From NCBI RefSeq assembly GCF_026240635.1, contig NZ_CP110848.1, positions 622,501-686,500 of the forward strand: a DNA stretch of 64,000 bases, written 5' to 3'. Positions 9,207 through 18,775 of the stretch are shown one piece after another; positions within the stretch are counted from its first letter, which is position 1, and each line of letters opens with the position of its first letter. The position numbers and the translations under genes are program-made. The stretch is from Trichothermofontia sichuanensis B231. GTDB taxonomy: Bacteria; Cyanobacteriota; Cyanobacteriia; B231. The notes below the pieces were generated by a model. That model worked only from the letters and a program-made list of their open reading frames with translations. It did no database searches and was not told where the DNA came from.

Positions 9207-10013
9207 TTAACGCTGGGGCTGAGCGGGAGCCGGCGATTGGGGACGATTCCCCCCATTAGCACGGGCTTGATTCTGGAGATAGGACTGGATCGATTGCAGG
9301 GCATCTCGGCTGGGAATGAGCACCAGCTTATTCAACTGTGGGTCGTTGCTCCGCTGCAAAGTTTGGATCATCCCTTCCAGGTTAATCACTTCGATCGTGA
9401 TATTCACGGCCTCATTCGGCTGTTGTTGTTTGAAGCGATCGATGAGATTCTGTAATCCCTGTTTTTCAAAGAACACCGGGATAATCTGCTCCTGCCCTTG
9501 CTGAATCGTCAGATAACCGTTGTCGCGTCCCCCCTTAGCGATAAACAGGGGAACTCCCTGGAAATTCGCGGCGGTACTAGCCCCTTGCTGGCTTAACAAT
9601 TGCTTGGCCACATCCACCTGTTGCTGAGTGGGAATGTAGGCAAATTCCAGTTTGTCTTGGGGATTACCACTCTGGCGCGACATTTTGTAGACATCCCCCA
9701 GAGAAACCGGAACGACTTGTACTCCCCGCACCAGATCCGGATGACTACTACTGAGGCGGGTCAGGAAGGCTTGGGCGTCCTGCTGACTGATGAACACCCC
9801 AGCGACAGGAGATCCACTTTGCCCCTGTTGCGGCGATGCCACCAGGGGCGCACCTTGCTGATTGGTAATGGTGAAGACCGGGATAGGTCGTAGTTTTTCA
9901 ATAATTTGATTATCGGGTAGGGCTTGGGCGCGGGCACCGCCGATGACCATCGCACCGACAACCGCAGTGCCAATTAAGCTGAGGCTAGTACCAAAACGCA
10001 TCAAAGAGTTCAT
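9207..10013 (-). CDS. Tic22 family protein
   Basis: 268 residues with an N-terminal signal peptide (hydrophobic LSLIGTAVVGAMVIGGARAQA, cleavage probably after ARAQA), so periplasmic or thylakoid-lumenal. The mature part matches cyanobacterial Tic22: PVFTITNQQGAPL, GVFISQQDAQAFL, and PLFIAKGGRDNGYLTIQQ. Tic22 homologues in cyanobacteria have been linked to outer-membrane biogenesis and thylakoids, and plant Tic22 to chloroplast protein import. The C-terminus is Pro/Gln/Asn-rich and variable. It is monocistronic or the first gene before prmC. Confidence 0.9.
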   Translation of the reverse strand: MNSLMRFGTSLSLIGTAVVGAMVIGGARAQALPDNQIIEKLRPIPVFTITNQQGAPLVASPQQGQSGSPVAGVFISQQDAQAFLTRLSSSHPDLVRGVQVVPVSLGDVYKMSRQSGNPQDKLEFAYIPTQQQVDVAKQLLSQQGASTAANFQGVPLFIAKGGRDNGYLTIQQGQEQIIPVFFEKQGLQNLIDRFKQQQPNEAVNITIEVINLEGMIQTLQRSNDPQLNKLVLIPSRDALQSIQSYLQNQARANGGNRPQSPAPAQPQR

Positions 10014-10431
10014 AGTGGCTCCTGGTATGGGACTGGTAGAAACAGGTTTGGAAATTACGGAGAATCGCCCAAGGTTATCGATGTAAGATAGCAGATATCT
10101 CCTGGTTTTATCGTCTGGATCAGCATAGATCTTCTTAAGTTATCGGTGGGATCTCCGAAAATCCCCCCATTGTTGTCATCCCTGACAGGATCTTAAGCAT
10201 CTGACTTTTCAGGATTACTCTTCTCACTCGATGAGACCTAGAGACTTCGATCAATACCGCTTGGTTCCCCACAGGTTATATGGTCAAGGCTGACGATACC
10301 CTCAAGGCGGTGTGCTGTTATCGCCGCTGTTAATCTAGCAAAAAAATAAGCATTTGGCTGGGCAGTGGCTCATCCCCCCAAGGGGACACAATTTTTGGTA
10401 TGGTGGCAAGCGTGACCTGGTGCTTAGATTC
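10014..10431. other. Divergent intergenic region tic22 / GUN4
   Basis: About 420 bp between divergent genes, which should contain both promoters. I see no repeat element and no clear operator. A TTG at 10354 is in frame with the GUN4 gene and would add 26 residues that do not look like the family, so I leave that stretch as untranslated. Confidence 0.4.
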
Positions 10432-10920
10432 ATGACTGACTCTGCTGCTTCTCCCTCAGGAACCGTTGCCTTGCGATCGGATGCCAACATTGACTACGCA
10501 CCGCTGCAAACCTTACTGGCGGCTCAGTCGTTTCAAGCGGCGGATGCGCTAACCCTCCAGAAGCTCTGTGAGCTGGCAGGCCCCGCTGCGGTTCAACGGA
10601 AGTGGCTCTACTTTACAGAGGTGGAAAAGTTTCCTAAAACCGATTTGCGGACGATCGACGCGCTGTGGCGCACCTACTCTGAGGGCAAGTTTGGCTTCTC
10701 CGTGCAGCGTCAGATCTGGCTGGGGACGGGCAAAAACTGGGATCGCTTTTGGCCCAAAATTGGTTGGAAGCAGGGCAATCAATGGCCGCGCTATCCTCAG
10801 GGCTTTATTTGGGATCTGAGCGCGCCTGCGGGTCATTTGCCGCTGACGAACCAATTGCGGGGGGTGCGGGTGATGGCAGCCCTGCTGACCCATCCCGCTT
10901 GGACAGATGAGGATGTTTAA
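10432..10920 (+). CDS. GUN4 domain protein
   Basis: About 162 residues from the ATG at 10432. The GUN4 porphyrin-binding fold is recognisable from [18 protein letters not shown], the conserved [20 protein letters not shown], and [23 protein letters not shown]4 binds protoporphyrin IX and Mg-protoporphyrin and stimulates Mg-chelatase. Cyanobacteria carry one true Gun4 plus several GUN4-domain paralogues, and this short single-domain form could be either. The reading frame extends upstream to a TTG at 10354, but the ATG gives the family-like start. It ends 3 bp before ictB, so the two are probably co-transcribed. Confidence 0.85.
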   Translation: MTDSAASPSGTVALRSDANIDYAPLQTLLAAQSFQAADALTLQKLCELAGPAAVQRKWLYFTEVEKFPKTDLRTIDALWRTYSEGKFGFSVQRQIWLGTGKNWDRFWPKIGWKQGNQWPRYPQGFIWDLSAPAGHLPLTNQLRGVRVMAALLTHPAWTDEDV

Positions 10921-10923
10921 ACT

Positions 10924-12348
10924 GTGCTGACTGCTCTCTGGCGATCGCTCACCCTTAGAGATTTGGCCGTGCACCAATGGCAGGACAGTAGCTACTTAAC
11001 CCGATGGGTGGGCTGGCTGCATTCCTGGCAACGGGGCAGTGTCCTGTTGCCATGGGGCAATGAATTGGGGGTAGGACTCCTGAGTCTGCTGTTTGTCCTA
11101 GCGCCGTTTAGCACTACTAGCCTGATTGGCTACCTCCTGCTGGCCGTCGCTGGCCTCTGGCTGCTGCTCATGGTGGCAGAGCGTTGGCACGCTTGGCTAA
11201 CCCCTATTCATGTGCCAGTGTTGCTCTATTGGGGGATATCGACGATCGCGACGGCCTTTTCCCCGGTGCGAGCAGCCGCCTTTGAAGGGTGGGTGAAGTT
11301 GACGCTCTATATCTCTTTGTTTGCAATGATGGCCCAGGTGTTGCGATCGCCGCGATGGCGATCGTGGCTCATCGGTGTGTATTTGCTAACGGCCCTGGTG
11401 GTGAGTACCTACGGTCTCCGCCAGTGGTTCGTTGGGGTCGACGCCCTAGCCACCTGGGTCGATCCTGAATCTCCCCTCGCCCAAACCACACGGGTCTATA
11501 GCTATTTGGGCAATCCCAACCTGTTGGCGGCCTATTTGGTACCCGCAGTCGCCTTCAGTATTGCCGCAATAGGGGTGTGGCAACGATGGACATTGAAGCT
11601 CCTCGCGTTAACGATGACGATCGTCAATATCACCTGTTTGCTCTTAACCTTCAGTCGCGGCGGTTGGATTGGGATGGTGGTTGTTCTGGGTGTGTTGACC
11701 TTGCTGTTCGCTTACTGGAGGAGTTGGTCGTTGCCGCTATTCTGGCGCACGTGGGCCATTCCGATCGCGTTGGCCGTGATGGTGAGTGTGATCCTTGCAG
11801 CGGTGGTGATTGTGGACCCGTTACGCGATCGGGTCGTGAGTATGTTTCAAGGGCGACAGGACAGCAGTAACAACTTCCGCATCAATGTTTGGCTGGCGGT
11901 CATCGAGATGATTCGGGATCATCCGCTCCTAGGGATTGGGCCAGGGAACGATGCCTTTAAGAAGGTCTACCCGCTCTATGCCCAGGCTCGCTTTGCTGCG
12001 CTCAGTGCCTACTCCATTTTTTTAGAAGTGTTGGTTGAGACGGGGGTTTTGGGTTTGGTCGGTTTCCTCTGGCTGTTGCTGGTTACGTTTAACCAGGCAT
12101 GGCGGCAAGTCGAGGAACTGCGTGTCCGTGCCCATCCGGAACTGCCTTGGCTATTCGCGACGATCGCGACGATGTTGGGGATGTTGGCGCATGGGCTGGT
12201 GGATACGGTTTGGTATCGCCCCCAAGTGGCCATGCTCTGGTGGCTGACCATTGCCCTGATTGCCTGCTATAGCCGTCTCCTCGGACCCCCAGCGAGCCAG
12301 ACTGACCCATCTCATCACGCGATTCAGGCAGATCTGGCTCTGGACTAG
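10924..12348 (+). CDS. ictB: IctB-family membrane protein (putative inorganic carbon transporter)
   Basis: 474-residue polytopic membrane protein with about 10-11 hydrophobic helices. It belongs to the O-antigen ligase-like (Wzy_C) superfamily, and the cyanobacterial IctB subgroup is recognisable from RVYSYLGNPNLLAAYLVP, the loop GRQDSSNNFRINVW and DHPLLGIGPGNDAFKKVYP. IctB was named from a high-CO2-requiring Synechococcus mutant, but whether it moves bicarbonate directly is unsettled. The start is a GTG 3 bp after the GUN4 stop, which is typical of translational coupling. It may instead act on a polysaccharide, given the superfamily. Confidence 0.9.
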   Translation: MLTALWRSLTLRDLAVHQWQDSSYLTRWVGWLHSWQRGSVLLPWGNELGVGLLSLLFVLAPFSTTSLIGYLLLAVAGLWLLLMVAERWHAWLTPIHVPVLLYWGISTIATAFSPVRAAAFEGWVKLTLYISLFAMMAQVLRSPRWRSWLIGVYLLTALVVSTYGLRQWFVGVDALATWVDPESPLAQTTRVYSYLGNPNLLAAYLVPAVAFSIAAIGVWQRWTLKLLALTMTIVNITCLLLTFSRGGWIGMVVVLGVLTLLFAYWRSWSLPLFWRTWAIPIALAVMVSVILAAVVIVDPLRDRVVSMFQGRQDSSNNFRINVWLAVIEMIRDHPLLGIGPGNDAFKKVYPLYAQARFAALSAYSIFLEVLVETGVLGLVGFLWLLLVTFNQAWRQVEELRVRAHPELPWLFATIATMLGMLAHGLVDTVWYRPQVAMLWWLTIALIACYSRLLGPPASQTDPSHHAIQADLALD

Positions 12349-12353
12349 TCCAC

Positions 12354-12375
12354 GCGCTGGCAGTGCGCTGGCAGT
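12354..12375. repeat. 11-bp perfect tandem duplication
   Basis: GCGCTGGCAGT occurs twice back to back just after the ictB stop codon. It is one of many two-copy duplications in this window. Confidence 0.9.
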
Positions 12376-12450
12376 CACTATCAAGCCGAATCGCCTGGGA
12401 GGATAAGACTTGCCTTGGAACACGCTATTGTTAGGGGGTAGCTAAACGCT

Positions 12451-13375
12451 ATGAAAATTGCCATTACGGGCGCAACTGGATTTGTAGGCCAACGGCTGGT
12501 GGAGCGGGCCACTGCGGAGGGGTATGAACTGGTTGTCTTGACCCGACGGCCTGAACTGGCACGGCAACGGTTGCCGCTGGCCACCCTTCCCCAGGTTACG
12601 GTGGTTGCCTATACGCCAACTGAATCGGGGGCTTGGCAAGCAACCTTGAGGGGTTGTGCGGCCGTGGTGAATCTGGCCGGGGCTGCGATCGCGGATGAGC
12701 GCTGGACCCCGGCTCGTAAACGGGTGATTCTAGAAAGTCGCCAACTAACGACCCGGAACTTGGTGGCTGCCATCGCCCAGGCGGATCCCAAACCCCAGGT
12801 GCTGGTGAGTGCCTCGGCGATCGGTTACTACGGCACCAGTGAAACCGCCCGCCCGCTTCGACGAAACCAGTCCCCCCGCAGCGGACTTCCTGGCCCAGGT
12901 GTGCCAAGCCTGGGAAGCGGAGGCGCAGGCAGTGCAGGCGAGTGGGGTACGGCTAGTGATTTTGCGGAGTGGCATTGTTCTAGGCATGGGGGGCGCGATC
13001 GCCAAAATGTTGCCGCCCTTTAAGCTCTTTGCTGGGGGGCCGATCGGCAGTGGTCGCCAGTGGTTTTCCTGGATTCATCGCGATGATCTGGTGAGCCTGA
13101 TTCTCAAAGCCATCACCGATCCCAGTATGGTGGGGGTTTATAATGCGACGGCTCCCAATCCAGTCCGTATGGCGGAATTCTGTCAGGTGTTGGGGGCTGT
13201 CCTGCACCGCCCGTCCTGGTTGCCCGTTCCCGATTTTATCTTGCATACCCTCCTAGGGGATGCTGCTCAGGTGATTTTAGAAGGACAGCAGGTCATCCCG
13301 GAACGCACGATCGCCAGCGGCTTTATCTATCAATATCCCAAGGTACGGGAAGCTTTAGTCGATATCCTCGCGTGA
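12451..13375 (+). pseudogene. TIGR01777-type NAD(P)-dependent epimerase/reductase, frameshifted
   Basis: Two overlapping frames together make one short-chain (extended SDR) protein of about 307 residues. Frame 1 (from 12451) gives the Rossmann motif ITGATGFVGQRLV, NLAGAAIADERW and the active-site region [14 protein letters not shown]. Frame 2 then continues with [33 protein letters not shown] and the family C-terminus. The break lies at 12847-12854, where GCCC is present twice; removing one GCCC restores a family-like join (ETA-RFDE). So the cause looks like a 4-bp tandem duplication, or equally a sequencing error. The family (cell-division-inhibitor SulA-like, COG1090) has no firmly known substrate in cyanobacteria. 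Confidence 0.85.
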
Positions 13376-13414
13376 TCTGTCCTACCCTGCTCTTGACTTG
13401 AACGGCCCTTACTC

Positions 13415-13555
13415 GAACCCCTCCCCCAGAGCGGGCGAGGGTTAAAGTCCCTTCGCCCCCTGTGGTAGAAGGGATTGAGGGTGAGGATTTGCTTCTCCCC
13501 ACTTGGGAGAAAGGGTTGGGGGATGCGGGCTGCCCCTAGGATCGAGATCCAAACC
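13415..13555 (-). repeat. Dispersed repeat family D, copy 1 (abutting a family A copy)
   Basis: Contains the paired segments ccctcccccagagcgggcgaggg, then cttctccccacttgggag, gttgggggatg and the terminal gatcgagatccaaacctt. The same blocks in the opposite orientation follow family A copy 6 at 24935, so A and D form a composite unit at both places. No coding capacity. Confidence 0.75.
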
Positions 13556-13663
13556 TTATGGTCAATCCAAATAAGAATGATACAGTTTTTCACTCCCCTC
13601 TCCCGCTCTGGGAGAGGGGCTGGGGGTAAGGGTGGTGTTTCAGCCTAAATGGCAATGACTATA
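13556..13663 (-). repeat. Dispersed repeat family A, copy 2
   Basis: Full-length copy in the reverse orientation: TTATGGTCAATCCAAATAAG at the left end, central inverted repeat CCCCTCTCCC / GGGAGAGGGG, and CAATGACTATA at the right end. It lies in the convergent gap between the reductase pseudogene and the leftward DMT gene, where a bidirectional terminator would be expected. Confidence 0.88.
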
Positions 13664-13731
13664 AAAATCCGGCTCCCCTATGATTAAGGTAAGGGCTGAT
13701 ATGGTACCCCCCTAAATGGGGAAAGGCTGTA

Positions 13732-14649
13732 TTATTCTGAGTGCTGTCCCAAGATGGCGATCGCAATCCCCAGCAACAGAATCATGGCCCCTATAAAGAC
13801 AAGTGGACCGGGGACTTCTTGAAAAATCATCCAGGCAAGTAAACTGGCCCCTACAGGTTCTAACAACAGGGCCAGGGCCACCACAGTTGGTGAAATCCAG
13901 CGGACAGCCCAATTACAACTGGTATGGCCGATCACCTGGGAGAGAATGGCCATAAGAATAATGCAGATGTAAACGATCGGGGGTTGGGGCCAGTAGGCCG
14001 TATTGGCCAACAGGGGTAACGGCAGCAGCAGCAGCGCAGCAGTGGTATAGGCGATCGCGGCATAGGAGCCGATGCTAAGCCCCCGTCGTTGGGCTTCGCG
14101 CCCCAGGAGAAAATAGAGACTGGCCATCCAGGCTCCCACCAGCGCCAGAGCATCACCAAACAGAGGATGACTGCCGGCTCCGCCGTGGGCATCGCCCAGA
14201 GTGATCAAGATACCCCCACTCAGAGCAATCCCAATACCAAGCAGCGTGCGTCGGCTCGGTTGCTCCCGCCATAACCACCAGGACAAAAGAGCTACCCACA
14301 CGGGATTCGTGGTCACAATTACCGTTGATGCCGCGATCGAGGTATAAGCAAGGGAGGTAATCCAGGTCCCAAAATGCACGGCAAGGCAGGTACCTGCCCC
14401 CAAAGCATAGGGAAGTGCCTGGAAGTACGGTTGAGCTAGTCGAACTTGCCGCCAGGCAGGCAGGAGACAGAGGGCCGCGATCGTCAGCCGGGAAGCCGCC
14501 AACACCAGACTGAAACCGACCCCAGCCTGAGGGACTGCCCTAAAGGCAATGCGAATAAAAATTGAGGCGGTGGCGATCGCCAGCACGCCCGTGATCAGAA
14601 GACTGCTCAGCTTCCAAACCGGGGGTGAGCCAGACATGATTATCATCAA
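13732..14649 (-). CDS. EamA/DMT-superfamily permease
   Basis: 305-residue inner-membrane protein with ten predicted hydrophobic helices in two EamA repeats (about 15-145 and 160-300). The first repeat shows TIAALCLLPAWRQVRL and TSIAASTVIVTTNPVWVAL; the second ends with the usual final helix PLVFIGAMILLLGIAIAIL. Members export metabolites or drugs, and the substrate is not readable from the sequence. The stop codon lies only about 14 bp inside a gtaaaggctgta-like sequence, the terminus of repeat family D. Unlike the second DMT gene of this window (23.8 kb), its C-terminus is intact. Confidence 0.9.
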   Translation of the reverse strand: MMIIMSGSPPVWKLSSLLITGVLAIATASIFIRIAFRAVPQAGVGFSLVLAASRLTIAALCLLPAWRQVRLAQPYFQALPYALGAGTCLAVHFGTWITSLAYTSIAASTVIVTTNPVWVALLSWWLWREQPSRRTLLGIGIALSGGILITLGDAHGGAGSHPLFGDALALVGAWMASLYFLLGREAQRRGLSIGSYAAIAYTTAALLLLPLPLLANTAYWPQPPIVYICIILMAILSQVIGHTSCNWAVRWISPTVVALALLLEPVGASLLAWMIFQEVPGPLVFIGAMILLLGIAIAILGQHSE

Positions 14650-14704
14650 TCAAGGCATTGGCCCGTCATCATATCCCTTTCTAGACCTCGTCGATTTATA
14701 GAAC

Positions 14705-14812
14705 TTATGGTCAATCCAAATAAGAACGATACAGTTTTTGACTCCCCTCTCCCGCTCTGGGAGAGGGGCTGCGGGTGAGGGTGCTGTTTCAGCTTAAATG
14801 GCAATGACGATA
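14705..14812 (-). repeat. Dispersed repeat family A, copy 3
   Basis: Full-length reverse-orientation copy lying just upstream of the DMT gene's start, so within or near its promoter region. Ends TTATGGTCAATCC and CAATGACGATA; central arms CCCCTCTCCC and GGGAGAGGGG around a GCTCT loop. Confidence 0.88.
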
Positions 14813-14904
14813 ACATTTCTGGCTTTGACCGCACAAGCGACAGACCTTGCGCTGGAATTTTTACTTGAATCGACTTGAATCCACTTGCATTGTGAAGACA
14901 AATC

Positions 14905-16011
14905 CTAGCGCCGCCGCATCATCAGGGATGACAACGGACGACGCTTGCGGATATCCATGGCTTCGGCAATGCCCTGTTCATGCCAGTCCAGAGGATGGGA
15001 CTCTTCCGCTGGAACGATCGTGACCCCTGCTTGCAGCGAAGACAGAATCGGTGGAGGGGTTGCCTGATGGCCTGACTTGGATGGCTTGTAGGGCTTTTGA
15101 GAGGATTTGCGAGCGCGTTTCCGGGCTACCTTTTGCTGGGCTGCCTTTTGCAGGGACGCAACCTTAGGGACAGACGGCGGCGCTGCGGGGACGTTGATCG
15201 CAGATGCACCCTCCTTGAAGACCACAACTGGGGGTTGGGCCAGCGGCTTAGACGATGGCCGGGCTTTGGCCTTGGTCTTAGCCCCCTTAGGGCGCTTGGG
15301 GGGCAAGGGGACCCGCTGCGCAGGGGCGGCAGGCGGCGTGCCTAGGGAGTCAGCAGCGGCAAATGGCCCTGGCGCAGATGGTGGCACCAGATGCAAAGGA
15401 ACGGATGCCGGTCGGGGGGCAGGATGAGGCACACCGGCTGGAACGGGAGAAACCGCTTTTGGCGATCGGGGCTGACTGGCTTTACCCGTTGATTTAGGGG
15501 ATTTCGGGGAAGCCTTAGATGGGTGGGGCTGACCCAGACCGGCGAACGGGGCGGTGACTGGCGTGGGTTTGGTAGCGTTAGGGAACTTAGATACTTGGAC
15601 CCGATGGGCCTTAGCAGTTGAAAACACCCCATTTTGAATGAGGGCACGCCGTAATCCCAACAGGATGATCAAGGCACCAGCCATACACCCTGCTGCTGCC
15701 ATTGCCATAAACAAAGACCAGAGGGCGCGGGGATTTTCAAATGCTGTCGGATTAGGTTCAGTAGGCGCCACCGCCGGCGGGCGCTCAACTGGCAGTTCTG
15801 GGGTCGGGCTGGGGATGGGATTAACCGCTGCCGGATTGAGCAAGGACAGCATCGCCATCACGGCAATCAGAATGATCGCAGACCAGGAGGCCGTCAGAAT
15901 CAGCATGACCCGGTTCTGGGACAGATACCGACTCAGGCTATTAACGCCCGCTTGCATCGGCGGTTTGAGCACTCCTAGAGGGATCTGGTCGGATATCCTC
16001 GCCATAGACAT
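14905..16011 (-). CDS. Unknown membrane protein with a long basic Pro/Lys/Ala-rich region
   Basis: 368 residues, not recognised as a named family. The N-terminal third has two hydrophobic helices (about 35-60, VMLILTASWSAIILIAVMAML; and about 98-120, WSLFMAMAAAGCMAGALII) separated by a Pro/Glu-rich loop. From about 135 to 340 it is low-complexity: rich in Pro, Lys, Ser and Ala with several KRPKGAKTKAK-like basic runs, and probably disordered. The last 30 residues (HEQGIAEAMDIRKRRPLSSL) look more ordered. The topology suggests a hairpin anchor with a basic cytoplasmic tail that could bind nucleic acid or acidic lipid; this is inference only. It stands alone between a DMT gene and ddl. Confidence 0.7.
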   Translation of the reverse strand: MSMARISDQIPLGVLKPPMQAGVNSLSRYLSQNRVMLILTASWSAIILIAVMAMLSLLNPAAVNPIPSPTPELPVERPPAVAPTEPNPTAFENPRALWSLFMAMAAAGCMAGALIILLGLRRALIQNGVFSTAKAHRVQVSKFPNATKPTPVTAPFAGLGQPHPSKASPKSPKSTGKASQPRSPKAVSPVPAGVPHPAPRPASVPLHLVPPSAPGPFAAADSLGTPPAAPAQRVPLPPKRPKGAKTKAKARPSSKPLAQPPVVVFKEGASAINVPAAPPSVPKVASLQKAAQQKVARKRARKSSQKPYKPSKSGHQATPPPILSSLQAGVTIVPAEESHPLDWHEQGIAEAMDIRKRRPLSSLMMRRR

Positions 16012-16075
16012 GCGGTACCTGGGGTTGCTAAGGGGAAAAGGGGTTAAGGTTGCGGCTGACCATCAGATGGATAGG

Positions 16076-17182
16076 CTAGGCAGATGATGATGCTTCTGGG
16101 GAGACGCTACACGAATGCTCTTGGCGCTCTAACCCTAACTGGACCAAGCGATCGACCAATTCGGGAAAAGGAATCCCACTAGCAGCCCACAGTTGGGGAT
16201 ACATACTGGTAGCGGTGAAGCCGGGGAGGGTGTTAATTTCATTGATCAAAACCGTGCCTGTGTCAGCCTGGTAGAAAAAATCGACCCGTGCCAGACCAGC
16301 GGCATCAATGGCCAGGAAAGCCTGAATCGCCATTTCCTGGATCTGTTGGGTAATGGCCGGGGGGAGATCAGCAGGAATGGTCAGGTCGGCGCGTCCGGCG
16401 GTATATTTGGTATCGTAGTCGTAGAAGTCGCTACTATAGCTGATTTCACCGACAACAGAGGCTTGGGGGCGATCGTTCCCCAGGATCGCACACTCCACCT
16501 CACGGGCACGCACCCCGGCCTCGACGATAATACGGCGATCGTAGCTAGCGGCATTATCTAGGGCCGCTTCCAATTGGCGGCGATCAGTGGCTTTACTAAT
16601 CCCAACGGAGGACCCCAGGTTAGCCGGTTTAACGAAACAGGGATACCCCAGGGTCATCTCAATCTCGTCACACAGTTTGGGGAAAACACAGGGGTTGGAC
16701 CAGACCTGTGCCCGACTTACGGTCAGGTAGTTCACCTGGGCAAGTCCGGCTTGGGCAAAGGCATTTTTCATCGCGATCTTATCCATCCCCAGGGCTGACC
16801 CCAGAACCCCTGACCCGACCCAGGGCACTTGCATCAGTTTGAGCAATCCCTGAACAGTCCCATCTTCCCCATTGGGACCGTGCAAAATCGGAAACCAGAT
16901 GTCTACCTCAGCCGCTTGGGCCGGGAACTGCCAGAGGGAAGTGCTCGCTTCATCGGCCAAGCGCGGGGAGCCAGGAGTAGGAACGCCCTGTTCCAGGACC
17001 TCAAGCGCCCCCTCATCGGCCTGCCAGTGGCCATCCTTGTGGATATAGAACGGCATCACCCGGTATTTCTGGGCATTGGTTGCGTGTGCAAAGGCTTGGG
17101 CAATCGCACGTGCTGAGACGATCGAGACCTCGTGCTCTCCCGATCGCCCACCAAACAGAAGCCCGACGTTCAACCTAGTCAT
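16076..17182 (-). CDS. ddl: D-alanine--D-alanine ligase
   Basis: About 368 residues; cytoplasmic ATP-grasp enzyme that joins two D-Ala for peptidoglycan precursor synthesis. The N-terminal domain opens with [19 protein letters not shown]; the ATP-grasp part shows [20 protein letters not shown] (about 195-215) and the C-terminal metal site [17 protein letters not shown]. The frame opens at a GTG (17188), but the ATG at 17182 is better because a GAGGAAGG ribosome-binding sequence sits about 5 bp before it. Length is typical of the cyanobacterial enzyme. Confidence 0.96.
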   Translation of the reverse strand: MTRLNVGLLFGGRSGEHEVSIVSARAIAQAFAHATNAQKYRVMPFYIHKDGHWQADEGALEVLEQGVPTPGSPRLADEASTSLWQFPAQAAEVDIWFPILHGPNGEDGTVQGLLKLMQVPWVGSGVLGSALGMDKIAMKNAFAQAGLAQVNYLTVSRAQVWSNPCVFPKLCDEIEMTLGYPCFVKPANLGSSVGISKATDRRQLEAALDNAASYDRRIIVEAGVRAREVECAILGNDRPQASVVGEISYSSDFYDYDTKYTAGRADLTIPADLPPAITQQIQEMAIQAFLAIDAAGLARVDFFYQADTGTVLINEINTLPGFTATSMYPQLWAASGIPFPELVDRLVQLGLERQEHSCSVSPEASSSA

Positions 17183-17923
17183 GCCCACCTTCCTCGTTGC
17201 TGTTGGTTGCGGTTGGTTGGCGATAGCGTATCACAAGCATTGGCTGTCATCATCTACCGGCGGCTATGGAGAGCCGCACTCTGGTGCGCACCCTGATAGT
17301 AACGGCGAAATCGTGAACCGCAAAGGGGGGCGATCGGATGCCCCTTTTGGCCGACTTTGGGCGGCGGGGTAAGCGGGCAACGGCGGGCAGGTGGGTGGGG
17401 CAAATGCCCCTTGATCAAGGCCCCCCGGTAGAGTGAAACCTTTGATTAAGATAACTGCAACAACTGGTTAGCGGGGACTTCCGTGTGAACACTTCCGTGT
17501 GAACTTAGAATGATTGCGGATTGTCCCAGTTATTTGTAAAGTTTTTTGAACTAGTTGGTCATTGAGCGGCCCAGTTTGGGGGCCGTGGTAGAGGGCTATC
17601 TGGGCGTAAATACAGGATGAGCGCAGGAAATATCAGGTAAACTAGTAAGAAATACATTTTATACCAACCGACTGTTTTCTCTAGGCGCTTATGCCAGAAT
17701 GAGCCTAGAACTGCGGATTGGGGATAACGCCATTGCGTGGTTTAGCACGAGTTATACAATATGAGCATCCGTAGCGTTATGAGCATCCGTAGGGCTTATG
17801 GAAGTGGACAGCACCTCGACGAGAACGGTAGGGGTAGCTGACCGTTTGACTGTGGTCTAGGCCAGTGATGCAGGGTTCTATGCGCCAACGACTCGATTCT
17901 GATTAGGTTGAGTAGAGTAGGTT
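17183..17923. other. Long intergenic region upstream of the response regulator
   Basis: About 740 bp between divergent genes with no supported gene. It contains a perfect 14-bp tandem duplication at 17477-17504 (ACTTCCGTGTGAAC twice) and an 18-bp spaced duplication of ATGAGCATCCGTAG at 17761-17793. Such a long leader before a regulator gene could hold several promoters or a small RNA, but no boxes or terminator are clear enough to call. Confidence 0.5.
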
Positions 17924-18571
17924 ATGAGAGAAGCAGGTGCCGGTGATAGCAAAACGCTATTGCTGATTGATGATGATCCCAACTTGACCCTGCTGGTCAA
18001 AGATTATCTAGAGTTCCGGGGTTATAGCGTTCTGGTGGCCAACAATGGTCAGGAAGGGCTGGATGTGCTAGACCAAACGATGCCGGATATGATCATTTGC
18101 GATGTCATGATGCCGGAGTTGGATGGCTATGCCTTTGTCCAACGGGTGCGTGAGAATCCCCGGACCAATTGGATTCCGATTTTATTCCTGTCGGCAAAGG
18201 GGCAGAGTGCCGATCGCGTGAAGGGGTTGAGCACAGGGGCGGATGTCTATATGGTCAAGCCCTTTGAACCGGAGGAGTTGGTGGCGCAGGTAGAGTCATC
18301 CCTGAAGGCGGCGTCACGGTTGCGGGAACATCCGACGGGGCGGCTGGAGGAAGGACCAACGATTCAGGTGCCGTTTGATGTGTCGTTGACGCCGACTGAG
18401 TTGAAGGTGGTGCAACTGGTGGCACGGGGTATGGCGAATCGGGAAATCGCTGAGCAGATGAATGTGAGCCAGCGGACGATCGAGAGCCATGTTAGCAATA
18501 TGCTGGGGAAGACGGGCTTGCACAATCGCACGGAGCTTTCCCGCTGGGCGATCGAGAATAATATGGCCTAG
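17924..18571 (+). CDS. NarL/LuxR-type two-component response regulator
   Basis: 215 residues. The receiver domain (about 10-125) has the acidic pair in LLLIDDDPN (16-18), phospho-acceptor Asp60 in IICDVMMPELDGY, and the Lys of MVKPF. The C-terminal LuxR/GerE helix-turn-helix is at about 150-210 (LTPTELKVVQLVARGMANREIA, QRTIESHVSNML). The fold and small size resemble the Ycf29/TctD-like regulators of cyanobacteria and red-algal plastids, but I cannot confirm orthology. No histidine kinase is adjacent, so the partner is encoded elsewhere. Confidence 0.92.
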   Translation: MREAGAGDSKTLLLIDDDPNLTLLVKDYLEFRGYSVLVANNGQEGLDVLDQTMPDMIICDVMMPELDGYAFVQRVRENPRTNWIPILFLSAKGQSADRVKGLSTGADVYMVKPFEPEELVAQVESSLKAASRLREHPTGRLEEGPTIQVPFDVSLTPTELKVVQLVARGMANREIAEQMNVSQRTIESHVSNMLGKTGLHNRTELSRWAIENNMA

Positions 18572-18628
18572 GGCGGAGAGTGTGCGGAGCGTGCCGTTTC
18601 GTCGTAGCCCATGCCCTATCCGGGAGGA

Positions 18629-18735
18629 TATGGTCAATTCAAATAAGAACGATACAGTTTTTCACTCCCCTCTCCCAGAGCGGGAGAGGAGCTGGAGGTG
18701 AGGGGGCTGTTTCAGCCTCAATTGCAATGACTATA
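18629..18735 (-). repeat. Dispersed repeat family A, copy 4
   Basis: Full-length reverse-orientation copy in the convergent gap between the response regulator and the pseudouridine synthase. Left end TATGGTCAATTCAAATAAG; central arms CTCTCCC and GGGAGAG; right end TTGCAATGACTATA. Confidence 0.87.
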
Positions 18736-18752
18736 CCTATGACTATACCTAT
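18729..18752. repeat. 12-bp perfect tandem duplication at the edge of repeat A4
   Basis: GACTATACCTAT occurs twice in a row. The first copy uses the terminal bases of family A copy 4, so the duplication happened at the element boundary. Confidence 0.85.
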
Positions 18753-18775
18753 TGACCGGAACGTCTCTGAGGAGG

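Noticed and set aside
10354-10431. TTG-initiated 26-residue extension of the GUN4 gene
   Set aside because: The added residues are not GUN4-like, and the ATG at 10432 gives a complete domain.
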